A stretch of DNA of 64,000 bases from Holacanthus passer (taxonomy: Eukaryota; Chordata; Actinopteri; Pomacanthidae). Location: NCBI GenBank assembly GCA_025331565.1, contig JAFREQ010000044.1, positions 682,001-746,000 on the forward strand. Reading direction: 5' to 3'. Positions 14,901-50,379 of this stretch are shown in pieces. A model generated the notes under the pieces. That model worked only from the letters and a program-made list of their open reading frames with translations, searched no databases and was not told the origin of the DNA. Made by a program: the position numbers and the translations under genes. Within the stretch, counting starts at the first letter, position 1. Every line of letters begins with the position of its first letter.

Positions 14901-15635
14901 ACGGCATAATGAAATAGCCAAATTAAGCAATGCATATCATATAGCACGTCAAATCTGCTGCCCTGCAACTGGAGTGTAAGCAAAGGTTAATTGCCAGTTA
15001 CTGAGCACCCACTTGAAATTGTCTGTCCAGGTGGCGGACTGTTCACTGTAAATCTCTTATTTTTGGCATGAGGACTAACATAATAAGGCAACATACTGAA
15101 GGTTTACCTCATTTGCTCTTCATTTCCTTCCTGGTTGATGCCACCAAAGGAATTGTTTCTGATCTTCCACATATATAGGCCTACATGTGAAGATACTTGC
15201 ATGATATGAAAATTATTTATTTATTTCTGAATGAATGTCTCTCATTTTCTTTTGACCATTTTTTTTCTCATGTGGTTTATTAATATATTGTGTTTGGTGG
15301 GATATATTGTATGAGCAGCATCATCAAGTCCCCTCTGTGCACACAGGGCAAATAAACCTGTTGCAGCATCCATAACAACAGAGCTGCACAGCTGGCAGTG
15401 AAATACTCCAACACATTCATGCACCTGAATCAACAAGATCCCAGGGAGTAAATGCAAAACAAATGAGTACTTTTTAGACAAGGTAATATGATGCTCTCAT
15501 GGCGACAGATGCGCAGCGCGCCGTGCGTAAGCGGCTGCATCCTTACCTGTCGTCGGTCTGCCAGTCCCCGAGCAACAGGTCTCGGAACCGGTACCGAGGG
15601 GGCAACGGGAGCACCTCCTTCTCCAGTTCGACCAT
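142..15635 (-). CDS. kcnt1/kcnt2-like: Sodium-activated potassium channel, KCNT (Slack/Slick) family, 5' part
   Basis: Eight coding exons, all phase-compatible: 15547-15635, 4371-4450, 3501-3603, 2315-2363, 1810-1869, 1021-1095, 710-793 and 142-236. They encode the first 211 residues; the pore, RCK domains and stop lie beyond the left edge. The start at 15635 has a strong context (GGACC ATG G) and gives MVELEKEVLPLPPRYRF, the family N-terminus. Visible parts are the NENTFKERLKLFF motif (about 36-48), S1 (63-81), S2 (about 104-124), S3 (about 136-152), the weakly charged S4 region (FLNCWLAKHALENMI, 166-180) and S5 (about 195-211). The family forms tetrameric plasma-membrane K+ channels opened by intracellular Na+ that damp neuronal firing. 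The S1-S2 loop is short as in KCNT2, exon 5 (SETMLLVYLSYK) is closer to KCNT1, and exons 6 and 8 are closer to KCNT2. The family is certain; the paralog is not. Confidence 0.93.
5881..5925. repeat. (GT)n microsatellite
   Basis: About 22 uninterrupted GT units, extended leftwards by imperfect TGT/CTGT copies. It lies in intron 1 of the KCNT gene and is likely length-polymorphic. Confidence 0.95.
13326..13347. repeat. (CA)n microsatellite
   Basis: About 11 CA units in KCNT intron 1. A second, interrupted CA tract lies at about 12985-13012. Confidence 0.85.
13745..14640 (+). mobile_element. Decayed LINE (L2/CR1-type) 3' fragment
   Basis: Broken frames carry the C-terminal signature of a non-LTR retrotransposon ORF2. 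At about 13845-13950 reads ADAETLVHAFVSSKLYYYN, the usual DAEKLVHAFVSSRLDYCN block. At about 14228-14330 reads LSYHLWNSLP, the usual F/LSYxLWNxLP block followed by SFKK. Stops and frameshifts separate the blocks, so it is dead. The 3' end near 14585-14640 (GTACAGCACTTCGAAGCATG, then ATAATAAACTTTGACTTGATT) resembles the tails of fish L2/Maui-type elements. It is antisense to the host KCNT gene. The exact 5' limit and clade are uncertain. Confidence 0.75.
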
Positions 15636-17564
15636 GGTCCTCCTCCTCCGAGTCCAGAGACAGATATCGCCGCAAACCGCACCTCCACACCGAGGAGGTG
15701 GACCCCCCCAACACCAACTCCGTTCCTCTCCCTTCTGCTATTCAAAACGGAGAATAATAACCAACACATTGATACACCTCATGGCATCGTCTTCCACCTC
15801 CCTCCTGAAAGAGAAAAATCAACTTCTTTCCTTTTTGCTCACAACGCAGCTCTACTTTTGTTCTCTCTCCGCCGAGGCAACAGGTCGAGGATGTTCATCC
15901 GTCGGTGCGCAGGGGAGGCTCCACTTGGACTGTGACAGCTGGAGAGCAACTGGTTGTCTCTGTCAGCTCCAGCATCCCTCCCAGTCTGAGCCACGCATGG
16001 ACGCACTGGCTTCAGATGTACTGTCACACTGGACTTTACTGCGTGGAGAGCTGTTGTTCTTATGCTCACTGGGCTCCTATTAAATATTACAGGAATTTCA
16101 ATCTTGCAGCCAGAGTCAGTTTAAGGAGGCAGACATGACATGCTGGGAATTGTCTTGCTGAAATATACATGAGAACAATTTGTTTAGTACAACCTGAACT
16201 GAGCTCTGAGTGCTGTTGCTCTCTCACCTAAATACTGAATGGAAATACACAGACAAAGCAGAAAAGAAAAAACATCTATTCTGTAGAAAAATAATCCTCA
16301 AATATCTTCACTTTCAAAAGAGGTTCCTCTGAATGTGGGGTGTTATAATAGAAAAATACAAAAGGTCACTATGAACCCAGTTATCATAATTCCCCCTATT
16401 AATATTTTAGTCAGCTCATATTGTAAAACACTTGTAATTGAGAGTTTAGCAGCTGCAAACTATTTTTTATTATGCACAACTTGTAGTACTACATTGCTAA
16501 ACCTTTGTCTGCGACTCACAGGTTTTATTTTGTAGAGCCTGTGGCCCTAAGAGGCTGGAAATGAAATTCAGATGTGGTGCTCAAGAGGACAGTTGACTCA
16601 AAGCCACAGACAACAGGTGTTATTCAAATTAACTTCCAATGATTAATATTAATCACCCACAATGGAGTCTTGATAAACCAGCACCTCTGTAAGCTCCAAA
16701 CAAAACCTTCCCTCAGAGGGTCAGAAAGGATTAATGCTTATTGAATTGATGAGAAAATGAAGAATAACAATAGATAGGAATGATTTGATACTATGTAGAT
16801 GGATGCTGAGTTTAGTTTGAAATTAAAATACTGATATCAATGTTTTTGTGCCCTCCTACGTTTCAGCTCATATACCTAATCTTACTGTAATCACATTATT
16901 TTCTCTCAGACAGCTGAACTGTTGTTTACTCCATTAGGAAACTTGCACAGAAAATGATTTAGTCTTACACTCAGACTTTCAGGCTCTAGTTTTGTCTATT
17001 TTGCCCTCTGGTGGTCATCAAGACACAAGCACACAATCTGTAGTGAGCTGGATTCATTTATCTGTTCAAACAGTTGGCTGACAACTATCAGTCTGTCAGG
17101 ATGGAGGTTAAAACACCAGAAAACATATACATTTATTAATATTGTGCTCTTGGTGACAATAAAATACATCTGTTATGGTCAGGCACACAAAATTACAAGA
17201 AGAGGTTGACAAGAAAGCAAAACATTTCATTTCAAGTGGGTGGGCCTAGCTGTGTAGCCATGGTAACAACAAAAAAATATCTGGGTATATCAGAGGAGAT
17301 AGTTCATGTGTTTCAAACCTCATTTAAACCCCATTCAGTCTCACATTATCATAATGCGTATTCTGAGGACAATTTGCAGAGGCTGAGTAAAGTAGGTTGT
17401 TGAAAAAGACAATCAGGCTTTTACTCATTGCCAACAAAACTGGCAATGCATTTACAAATATAAACAAAGAGTAGAAAACAATCATCCATAAAAAAAAGTA
17501 ATTTAAAAGATATAAAATCTCTCAGTCACTGTCTGACATTTCTACAACAGTTGCCTTCCAGGTT
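15636..17564. other. Intergenic: KCNT 5' flank and qtrt1 3' end
   Basis: The KCNT 5' UTR and promoter should lie in the GC-richer part at about 15636-16100. The rest is AT-rich and should contain the qtrt1 3' UTR; an AATAAA on the minus strand at 17137-17132, about 430 bases past the qtrt1 stop, is a possible poly(A) signal. The 194-codon plus-strand frame at 15499-16083 is antisense to KCNT exon 1 and looks spurious. I see no other gene. Confidence 0.6.
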
Positions 17565-20500
17565 CTATTCCAGTGTGATGTTGACAGAGGCCAAAGCATC
17601 CACAGCCCAGCTGGGGTACTGGTCATGAGAGGGAAACATTCGCTTCATGAACGTCCGTATGAACTCTGGGAATCGGCCTTCAACAATGCTCTGTCTCACA
17701 GAGCGCATCAGGGTGAGCTGCAAAGGCAAATAATGTGATTATTGATCTCCAGAGGGAAATCATCTTCTCCTCTGCAGTTTAGAGTGTATGGGTCAGCTAC
17801 CGGTCAGCATCCTCAGAGCATACAGTAAGACTGCTTACATGCTACTATTTACCATGGCAATATTTTAGGGTAACGTGTAAATGTTTCACAGTCATTTAAA
17901 TACTTTCAATTTCATTCTGGATCAAAGTGGCAGAGTGACGGCCAAACAGGCCAACCAACATGGACATCCCTAGAGTCACCCTGCTGGTGTGGCTTCAATG
18001 GGGAAAATGGAAAAAAAAAAAACTTAAGAACAAAAACATCAAGAAATGAATATGTTGCATAATCAGACATAATCTGTCACAGTCTCTTAACTTGAACATT
18101 ATGTTCTGAGACACATTTGTCACAAGAGGACACTCTTCATTATTTTGATAATGCCAGAGAAGCAAAGCAAGTTTGTGCCACTTTGAGCTACAGAGAGTAC
18201 TGAAGGATTAAATAATCGTGACTGAGGCGAGGACATGACCTGCATCATGTCACGAACATTTGCAAAGTTCAATATCTTATGTCATATTTCTGTCAGAGCA
18301 ATTATGCTTTGAAACACGTAACTTAAATTTGTGGTTTGAGTTGATCTCATTCAGTGGCAGGATTGCAGATACAGGAAACTAATGAACTGATAAAACACTA
18401 TATATGCAGTAAAAGTTTTCCAGATATATCAGCTCCTTTAAAGCAATTAAGAAAATCATGTGGTAATTTGTTGGTGAAACATGTTTTGTTGTTATTTAAT
18501 ATTGATATAATCTTGAGCTGTGATATGTTAACTGTTAAGAGACATTTCCAATACTGACCTGGTAGGCAATGTTATGGATGGTGATGTGATGCATGGCTGC
18601 AGTGTCACTCTTGAACAGAGCATGGAGGTAAGCCCGACTATGTCTGAAACAGACAAGAGGCAAATTATTTACACCTTTTCATCCAGTAATGTCCAGTTTT
18701 ACAATATACAATACAATACAATATGTACAAAACATCTAAACGCCCGGCACCATCCACTGGCACCAAACTACAGTATTGATAAAAATGTGCCTATTCATAT
18801 ACATTTAGAGCATCCTCCGCTCACAACACACTCTTACCGCATTATCTGATTAAAGTAAGCATTTATGGTAGTTATAAGCATTTTTTGGTGTTTTATTACT
18901 GAGAAATTTTATAATGAAAATGCATAAGATATGAAGTAAAAATAAATGTCCACATAAATCACATAGCTAGTCTTGTATTGCAAACACATCCTTCCTTTAG
19001 ATCAAAAAGAAGTAACAGACTGCTGGGCAAACAAGTTTAAACGAGGTCCTTTTGGTCACTACAGTCCTTTATAAAATGTCAGTATCTATTATCTGTCCAG
19101 ATGAAGAAAAATGTTTTGAAAAACCTAAGGACAAAACAACAACACTCATCATGGGAACCAAACCTCCGGGCTTGTGCAATGTTCTTTCATTTATTCTTGA
19201 CTGACCTCTTGCAGGTGGGACACTGGCAGTCTGGGTCTATGGGCTGGAGGTCCTTGGCATACTGCTTCTGTTTTACCTGGAGAGATCCCCAAGGCACCAA
19301 GGCAGAGCCAAACCTCTGAGGGAAAATATGCACAATTTGATATGGAATTATAACTGCTAAATGACCATTTAAAAGTGATTATCAGAGTGAGGTAAAGAGA
19401 GCTTACTGCAGTGCGGGTGGGGAAGACGCAGTCAAACATATCACATCCCAGAGCTACACACACCACCAAATCCACAGCATACCTGCAGTACATGAGGATC
19501 ACACATGGCTCATATGTCAATTTATAAAACCATAAAGCCCATTTAATGCAGGAAAACACAATATAGGAAAACGTACCCTACACCCATGAGATATCGAGGC
19601 TTTTCTCGCGGCAGGTGGTCAGTGCTGAGTGTGACCATCCGCCAGAAGTCATCCTTCTCCTCTCCTCCACTCAGGCCACCGATGGCAAAACCGGGAACAT
19701 CACGTTGAGTCATTTCTACAGGAGGGGGATAAGATATGTAAAGCACAAATTGGAGCCCTTATCATCAGCGCCTTACGGTGAAACTGGCTACTTTACAACT
19801 AGAACTGATTTTAAAATGTGTACGTGCATGTCTGTGTTCCTTGCCAACATGCAGATTGCTGCCAAAATCTTTGCACAATATTTATGCTCTTTATTTTGAC
19901 AGTAAATATTTTATTTTACTATATTCTTTTTCACATCCTGACACTTCGAACAAAATTGTTACTATCCAAGCTGCCGGACACCTGTTTGTTTCACACATGC
20001 TTCCTCATCAAATCAGTATGTAAAAGCTTATTTACATTCATGGATACAAGGAGTGGATAAACATGTAAACTTCTTAGGTAATATGGCCACTGGCCATATT
20101 TTTAAGTAATGGGATTTTCAAACAGATTTTCAGACAGAGGTAGATGATCAAAAGTGACACAGAGCAGGATCTTTTACCATCTAAACAGGCCTTGCGTAGC
20201 TCTGCATTCAACCCTCCCTGGATTATGGCAAAAAGGTTCTGTTTGTCTGGATTTTTATTGGCTGCTATGCAGCGGTCCAGCCAGCGAATGGATCTGTACA
20301 TTGCCTCCTCCACCCGTGGTCCTGTCACGGTACTGCTGACCACATCATCCAGCTGCATCATGATGTCTGACCCTGGAAGAAGACAGAGAAACATGGACAT
20401 GGTCTTTTAGCCACTGGGAAATTGAGGGAAGTGTCCAAGTCTTTGTTACTTAATACTGTTTAGAATAATTTTATTTCTTCCATACCCAGACTGTTCTGTA

Positions 20501-21252
20501 TGCTGATAGATTTCTCAGGACTTAAGAGGATCTCTTTGCCATCATACGGGGACTTGAACTTAACCCCTTCCTCTGTGACCTCTGAGAGCTCAACAAGAGA
20601 CACCATCTGAAACCCTCCGCTGTCCTATAAGCAGAGGAAAGTGAAGCACAAGATTTCAGCACAAAGCTCACCTACTTTTTGCATTTTTCTGAATATAACA
20701 TATCTCCCCCTGCATTCAACTCTTTCCTCATCATCATCATCAATGAATGATTCATTCAGGAAAGCTATACTCACAGTTAAAAGATTTCTCTTCCAGTTCA
20801 TGAACCCATGTAAACCATTGGCTTTCTCGATCAAATCAGGCCCCTGTAGGCAGTAGAATTGAAATGGAAAAACAAAGTTTACAAAAGTCTCATGAATTCG
20901 TATAGCCACTACTACAGTCAAATGGATCATAAGAAAAACTGAACTGCCATTATTGCAGTATTACCGGTCTCATGCCCAGGTGGTATGTGTTTCCAAGACA
21001 AATCTGACACCCAAGACCCTCCAGCTGGTCCACAGTAATTCCCTTCAGAGTCCCCTGGGTGCCGACAGGCATGAACACCGGGGTGCTGACGGCAGAGTGT
21101 GGCAGTATTAGATCACAAGCTCTTGCTTTTGTCACCGGACATTCAGCAACGATTCGCAGAGTGAGTGGAGAAGCTGTAGACAGAACTTTCCTGAGGGACA
21201 TGTTGTTTTCTGAAGCATTTGTATCAGCTCCACACTCTATGGTAGCAGCCAT
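17565..21252 (-). CDS. qtrt1: Queuine tRNA-ribosyltransferase catalytic subunit 1
   Basis: Nine exons: 20965-21252, 20775-20843, 20486-20624, 20178-20372, 19577-19715, 19407-19482, 19206-19315, 18559-18643 and 17565-17717. All introns are GT-AG and the phases match, giving 417 aa against about 403 in human. The enzyme swaps guanine-34 for queuine in the anticodon wobble position of Asp, Asn, His and Tyr tRNAs, working with QTRT2 in the cytosol and at mitochondria. Visible signatures are TPVFMPVGTQGTLKGIT (57-73), DSGGFQMVSL with catalytic D120, QGGLNAELR, FAIGGLSGGE, DMFDCVFPTRTA with nucleophile D294, and zinc ligands C332, C334, C337 (CQCPTC) and H362. The ATG at 21252 (AAC ATG G) has the best context and fits the human MAG start; an in-frame ATG 18 bases upstream (MSRVHC) is an alternative. 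It is head-to-head with dnm2. Confidence 0.97.
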
Positions 21253-21777
21253 GTTGCAGTGGACACGTGACATAAAGCGACAGGAATTGACAATCGTGTT
21301 GACCAATCAGCAATGAGAAATTCGTTCAGAGCGAAGGGCACGCCTTTTAGACATCCAATCGGAATGAGAGCTTTACGGAGGGGCAGCAAAATCAGCCAAT
21401 AGACTACCTGGTTTCACAGACAATAGGCGGGCCTAGACCCGCCGGTTTCGATCGGATGTCGTCTATTCGGACCGGATGGTGTTTGTGTAGAGGAAGTTTT
21501 GTTTTGCGAGTTTTCCGTCCGCTTCGACTGACTGAGCATTTAGTTAATGCGCCTAAAAGAGCACGAAATGATATTAGTTTGAATTGCATCGCTGGTAACC
21601 GCTCAAGTTTTCAAGGAGAGAATAAAAGCCCGAGCTGTTTGAAGCGGCGGAACTCAACACTTTAGAGTAACCCGAGAGCACCTTGCTGCTAAGCTAACGT
21701 TACCTATATAGTTAGCGCGGCTAGCATTAGCCTCTGGTCTGCGTTGTGTTGAAGGGGCTCTCCGAGCTAACGAAGCC
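21253..21777. promoter_or_regulatory. Bidirectional qtrt1/dnm2 promoter with three CCAAT boxes
   Basis: Only 525 bases separate the two start codons, so both 5' UTRs and core promoters must share this interval unless distant 5' exons exist. Three CCAAT boxes in the same orientation lie at 21303-21307, 21355-21359 and 21396-21400, spaced 52 and 41 bases. A GC box (GGCGGG) follows at about 21427. There is no obvious TATA box and the area is CpG-richer than its flanks. NF-Y plus Sp1 arrays of this kind are typical of divergent housekeeping promoters; that reading is inference. Confidence 0.8.
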
Positions 21778-45784
<24,007 letters not shown>

Positions 45785-48292
45785 ACCTGTGGCCAAGCCC
45801 ACCTAAGTGTGTGTATTTGTGTGCGGGTGTGTGTACCTGCACACTAAAGGGCGGGGGCTCGAGGGGAGGGGCCGACTGATAGCGGATGCATAATGTGCAT
45901 CGTCCAGCCATTTTAAGATGTCTCTTGAAGCAATGTAATAAGCTGCTAATACCGTCTTTATCAGTGCACATGAACGAGAGAAAGCCCTTAACCACTTGAA
46001 TATTACATTTGACTGCTGTGGCAATTGTAAAATAAAACCCGGCTGATCTGTAGGATGCATTTAACTTCTATCAGTAGGAGATGATGTATCAAATTCAGTT
46101 CAAGAGCTTTTTTTTATCGTAATAACTGGTTTATTTCCCATGACAAGGCTCCCGGCAGAAGCTCATTAAATAACTTATTAACCGTTACAGGCTGGTTTTC
46201 CTCTCCCCTCCCTCTACCTTTTTAGATTGGCCCAGACCCCCAAGTTGCGATCTCTATGTAATATACACACTTAACCTGTTGTTAATGTTTTATTGGGTTT
46301 TCATTTTCTAACTGATTTCATACTGAAAAACAATAGCTTATTATCACTGTTGTTATTTTGGTGATGTCGATTATATTTTTTTCCTTGTGTTATTTTATTT
46401 GAGTGACTTTGTCCTTTTTAATGACCGTCATAAATGTAGCTTTAAAAATGAAATCCTAATCGCAGAAAAAAAAAAACAAAGCCTAAAAAGACATGGGGCA
46501 GGGTTGCATGAGACTGAGAGAGTAGCTTCAGCCCCCCTCTTCTGTAAATGATCCTTCCACGATGAAAAGATGTCAGCCAGATTGACCATTATAATCCAAG
46601 CACTTCTAACCCTTTAGCCTTACAACAGGCCGCTCATAACAGGGATGTTGTAGTCCGTTACCGAAACACTATGCACAAAATCCTGGGAGAGGGAGAGAAA
46701 CCGACTCATGGCTGTCTGCATTTTTCGGGACGCTTTCTCTCCACCAATTTTGAGTTGTTAAAGCCTTGAATTTTAATCCCTTTAATCTCGGTTGAACCCC
46801 AATGAGACTGTCAGCCTTTGGGTAGACTTTGTTCATTCCTGGATTAGCTGATTCACGTAGAGCAGTGCACACCGAACAGTTTCCTCTCAGAGAGGATAAA
46901 ACTCAGTGATGCGGTGGGGTGTGTGGACGAGGATGTATCTGTGATTCAGAGTATAAAGATGGTATTAAGCATTTAGTTGGCACATCTCTTTCTGGGTTTA
47001 GTTGTCAAGGACATTTATTATTTGCTATCAGTTCTATTTCCATGCATTGAAAATATCATTGTATATAGCTGGCCTATACTGGGGAGTTAGCACTTGTATC
47101 TCATTTAATTGCAGGGTTGATGACAAAAACATGCTATTGATTATAATCAATGCCCAACATGTTAAAATGCAACTGAAGCACTAACACTGTCAGTTCATAG
47201 ATTAGCCTTGGATGCAGGGAAAAAGAGATCGTCATCTCCTGATGCATTATTTATAACCTGGGCATTTATCATCTCATTTGATGTTTTTGGTTGCAATTGT
47301 ATCAGCTCTGTGTAACTCAGCTCCCCAGCTTCTCCTGGACTGTTATTTGGGGTTCTGCTACAGGGACTAGCTGTCTAAACATGTTGTGTGCTGGGAGGGC
47401 ACTTGGGCCTGAACATTGTCTACACATCTGTGATTATTTGATAATTGATATCTTTTGATTGCTCTTTGAGGGTATTTGACCATTTAAAACCAACTTTTCT
47501 TGAACATGTTTAGACATTTAGGGGAAAACTGGTCGAGGGGTGTGTGACGTTGGGCTACTAGGATGTGTTCTGTTTTTGGTTTGATCAGTAGTGTGGTGAG
47601 CAGGTGGTGGGAATTGTGGTCTATCAAAGCACAGTCTGTCTAGAGAAGCTGTCTAGACTATTTTCTGTTCTCCAAACAGAGGATAGAAATTTAATTAGCC
47701 AACCATGACAAGACAAAGAAACTTTGCAAAATTCAAAACTGTCCCAAACCACAGACTCTAGAGACAGAGTGTGCTCTTTCTTCCCCTGTAATTCTCTACA
47801 GGTCTGGCTTTCAGTGACAGTGCCAGAAGGAGTAAAATACGTTTATAAAACAGTACTGAATCTTTGGATTGAAAAGCCATTCATGTTAGATCCACCACAA
47901 ACTCCCGGTACAAAAAAGTTATTCAATCAAAAAAAACATCTTTCAATGTTTGTTGAATTCCCTCGGCCTGTCACTTCAGCCTGCCCTTGAGAAGCCCAGA
48001 CTGTAAATGCCCTATAATACATTAGGTTGTGGCAATACTGCCTTTTTGCCTAATGGATGTACCCAACCTCCTTCCTCTTTCCCTCCCTTTCTGAATCTGG
48101 TGGAAGGGGTTGGAAAACAACCTGCAAAAATCTTGTTTCTTTTTGTTTTGCAAACCCTTGTCAAGTGCCTCTGTAGCAATTAATTGATTGAATAAATATC
48201 ACAAACTGATTTAGAATGGAGAGTAAATAAAGAGGTGTTGTGTACAATAAAAGGGACTGGCTCTGGTGGTTGGTGTCTCCTTGTGTCCTGTG
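45785..48292 (+). terminator. dnm2: dnm2 3' UTR with proximal and distal poly(A) signals
   Basis: A first AATAAA lies at 46031-46036, about 250 bases after the stop. Three more, at 48191-48196, 48226-48231 and 48246-48251, are clustered and followed by a GT-rich element (TCTGGTGGTTGGTGTCTCC) and TGTGTCCTGTGTG. The cluster looks like the main distal end, giving a 3' UTR of about 2.5 kb. No coding frame with family resemblance occurs here. Confidence 0.65.
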
Positions 48293-50379
48293 TGATCCAC
48301 TTTCTCTTCTCTCTCAGACAATGTAATGCCCCTCCTGATCTTCCTCTCTTCACTTGCCTTCTCTACATCTAAACCAGTGTAAGCCCATAAATGTCCCTGT
48401 GGCAGCCTTCTGCTGGCAGGCTGCCTGCTTCAGAGAGGCATTGCTCAAATTGTTTTCTCTCAGCACATACATTTTCAGCAAATGTAAAACAAAAAAATCT
48501 ATACCTTGTAGTATTAGTCACCTTTTGTTAATGTTTTGAATCAACAAACATATCCTTGTTTGTTTACATTTTTTGTCTTGCAGCAATGAATTGGTAGATT
48601 TAATGTGGCTTTTCTTACACTGGTGATCAGGAAAAGCCCCTTTAAACAGATCAAAAGCATAACTTCTAAGGAAGTGGTTTTATAGGCACCGTATATAGAC
48701 CTTACCCTGAATGCATAGAAAACCCCTGTTCAGATTTTCCCAAACATCTTTTAAAACAGTTCTGTGCTCCATACATTCAAATGCTCTTGATCTTGAATAA
48801 TGTCCTTGTTGAGCTGCAGCCTTAATTGATGAATTAATTCAGGTTTATGTGTCTAATAATATCCTCCAATGGGAGAGGAGAATGATTTCACCAAGCCCTG
48901 ACTAACAGAGATGCCTCATTATAAATGACCTCGCTGTTCTGGTGACTGGATCCTGTAGTATTACCTGTCAAAGTGCATTTCACAAGGTCAAGAGATTAAT
49001 GTTGGTTGATTCTTCCTGAACAGGCGACCGGCTCCCCGTCGAAACCAGTGGTGACCTTGACCAGCCTGATGTGGACATGAAATGACTTCAATCCATGACA
49101 ACAGCAGGACTACAGAAGAACTACATATCTTATTTTCAGTTCACTCAAAAAAAAAAAAAACACCCGAGCAAATGTTGTCTAAAATAGTTCTGAACACAAA
49201 AAATAGTCTAATATTTCCACAGATGGTGAGAACTAAGTTGTAATTTTGCATAATTGAAGATATTACTGCAGATATTTTCTGTTCCAGTTTATACCACAGA
49301 ATCTCTCAGAAGATGGTCAATTACTTATTTGAGCAAAAACAATATTTTCACTCACAGTATGATTGAAGAGATAAGTTACCACATAGGGGGCCAAATCATA
49401 AAGACAGTTCAACATGAGAAAAATATTTTATTATTTTATTAGTAGCACATCTCTGTTCTGTAATGACAAATAAAACTGCCTTTCAAGTGGTGGAGTGTTA
49501 CCACTAAGTATGATTTATGACAGAAAATGTCAATGATGGCTCAGGAAGCCGGGCAGTCACGGGAAGTTTCGACATAGCGTGAGAAAATATAGTGGTAGTG
49601 ATTGAAATGCACAATAGGTTTTACCTGCTGCCTTATATATATTTTTTTACCACGAAGCACAGTTGCATGAAACAGATGCCTGCAATTCATCCAAATGATG
49701 GATAGGAAGTGAATGTTTCAGCCAAAAGACGTCATTGTTTTCCACCTATTCAACCTCCACACATTGATCAGGGAGATTTATGACTATGTGAATACATGTC
49801 TTTTTAAAATCGCACTAAATTTTATTTAAACAGCTTTAGGCTTAGTTTAAAAATGTTTTTTTTTTTTTTTTACAGTACTTATGTAGGAGGCAAAGGGGTT
49901 TCTGACATTATCTTGGTTTGTTTTGGCTGTTGGTTTGATAAAACAGAGCTTGGGGTCATAAATGTCGATGTCAAATGTAGAATCTGAAATTCAATAAAAC
50001 AACATTCCAGTGAAAGCACCTTTGGTTTTCTAGCTTCCCCTATGACATTATTAACACATATCAGTGCTGAAGTTTTTTATGTGTGTGTGTATTCATGAAT
50101 ATTATATGTCTATAGGGTTTGTGTGTGTGTGTGTGTGTGTGTGCATTTTACAGTACAACAAATGTGATTTTCAGGTGTTGATGTGTCTGAAATTCACAAT
50201 TTCACAAAACACCAACCAAGCCCTTTTTGGCTGCGACAAAATAGCTCCCAGTGCATGATGAATTAGTTTGCCAAAAAAGTGAACTATCCCTTTAAATTCA
50301 GCTCACAAGGCACATGTCAGTTAAGGGTATTGGGTCAAACTTTCAAGTAGGTTAAAGGTAATGAAACAGTTGTGATGTG
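48293..50379. other. Intergenic between dnm2 and tmed1 (convergent)
   Basis: AT-rich sequence with a GT run at 50121-50143 and poly-T/poly-A stretches near 49149-49162 and 49857-49871. A minus-strand AATAAA at 49826-49821, about 550 bases past the tmed1 stop, may end tmed1. Plus-strand AATAAA motifs near 49470 and 49990 have no clear owner. No gene is seen. Confidence 0.55.

Larger units (their letters stand above)
4451..15546 (-). other. First intron of the KCNT gene (about 11.1 kb)
   Basis: There is no other gene that I can support here. The intron holds a long GT microsatellite at 5881-5925, shorter CA runs near 12990-13010 and 13326-13347, and a LINE 3' fragment at 13745-14640. Several non-repetitive stretches are rich in AATTAA-type motifs (about 10440-10900 and 12800-12920). 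The open frames inside are short, lack family resemblance and run through repeats. Long first introns in neuronal channel genes often hold enhancers or alternative first exons, but none can be proved from the sequence. Confidence 0.8.

Noticed and set aside
15499..16083. 194-codon plus-strand open frame
   Set aside because: It runs antisense through KCNT exon 1 and its GC-rich flank, has low-complexity Ser/Pro-like composition and no family resemblance.
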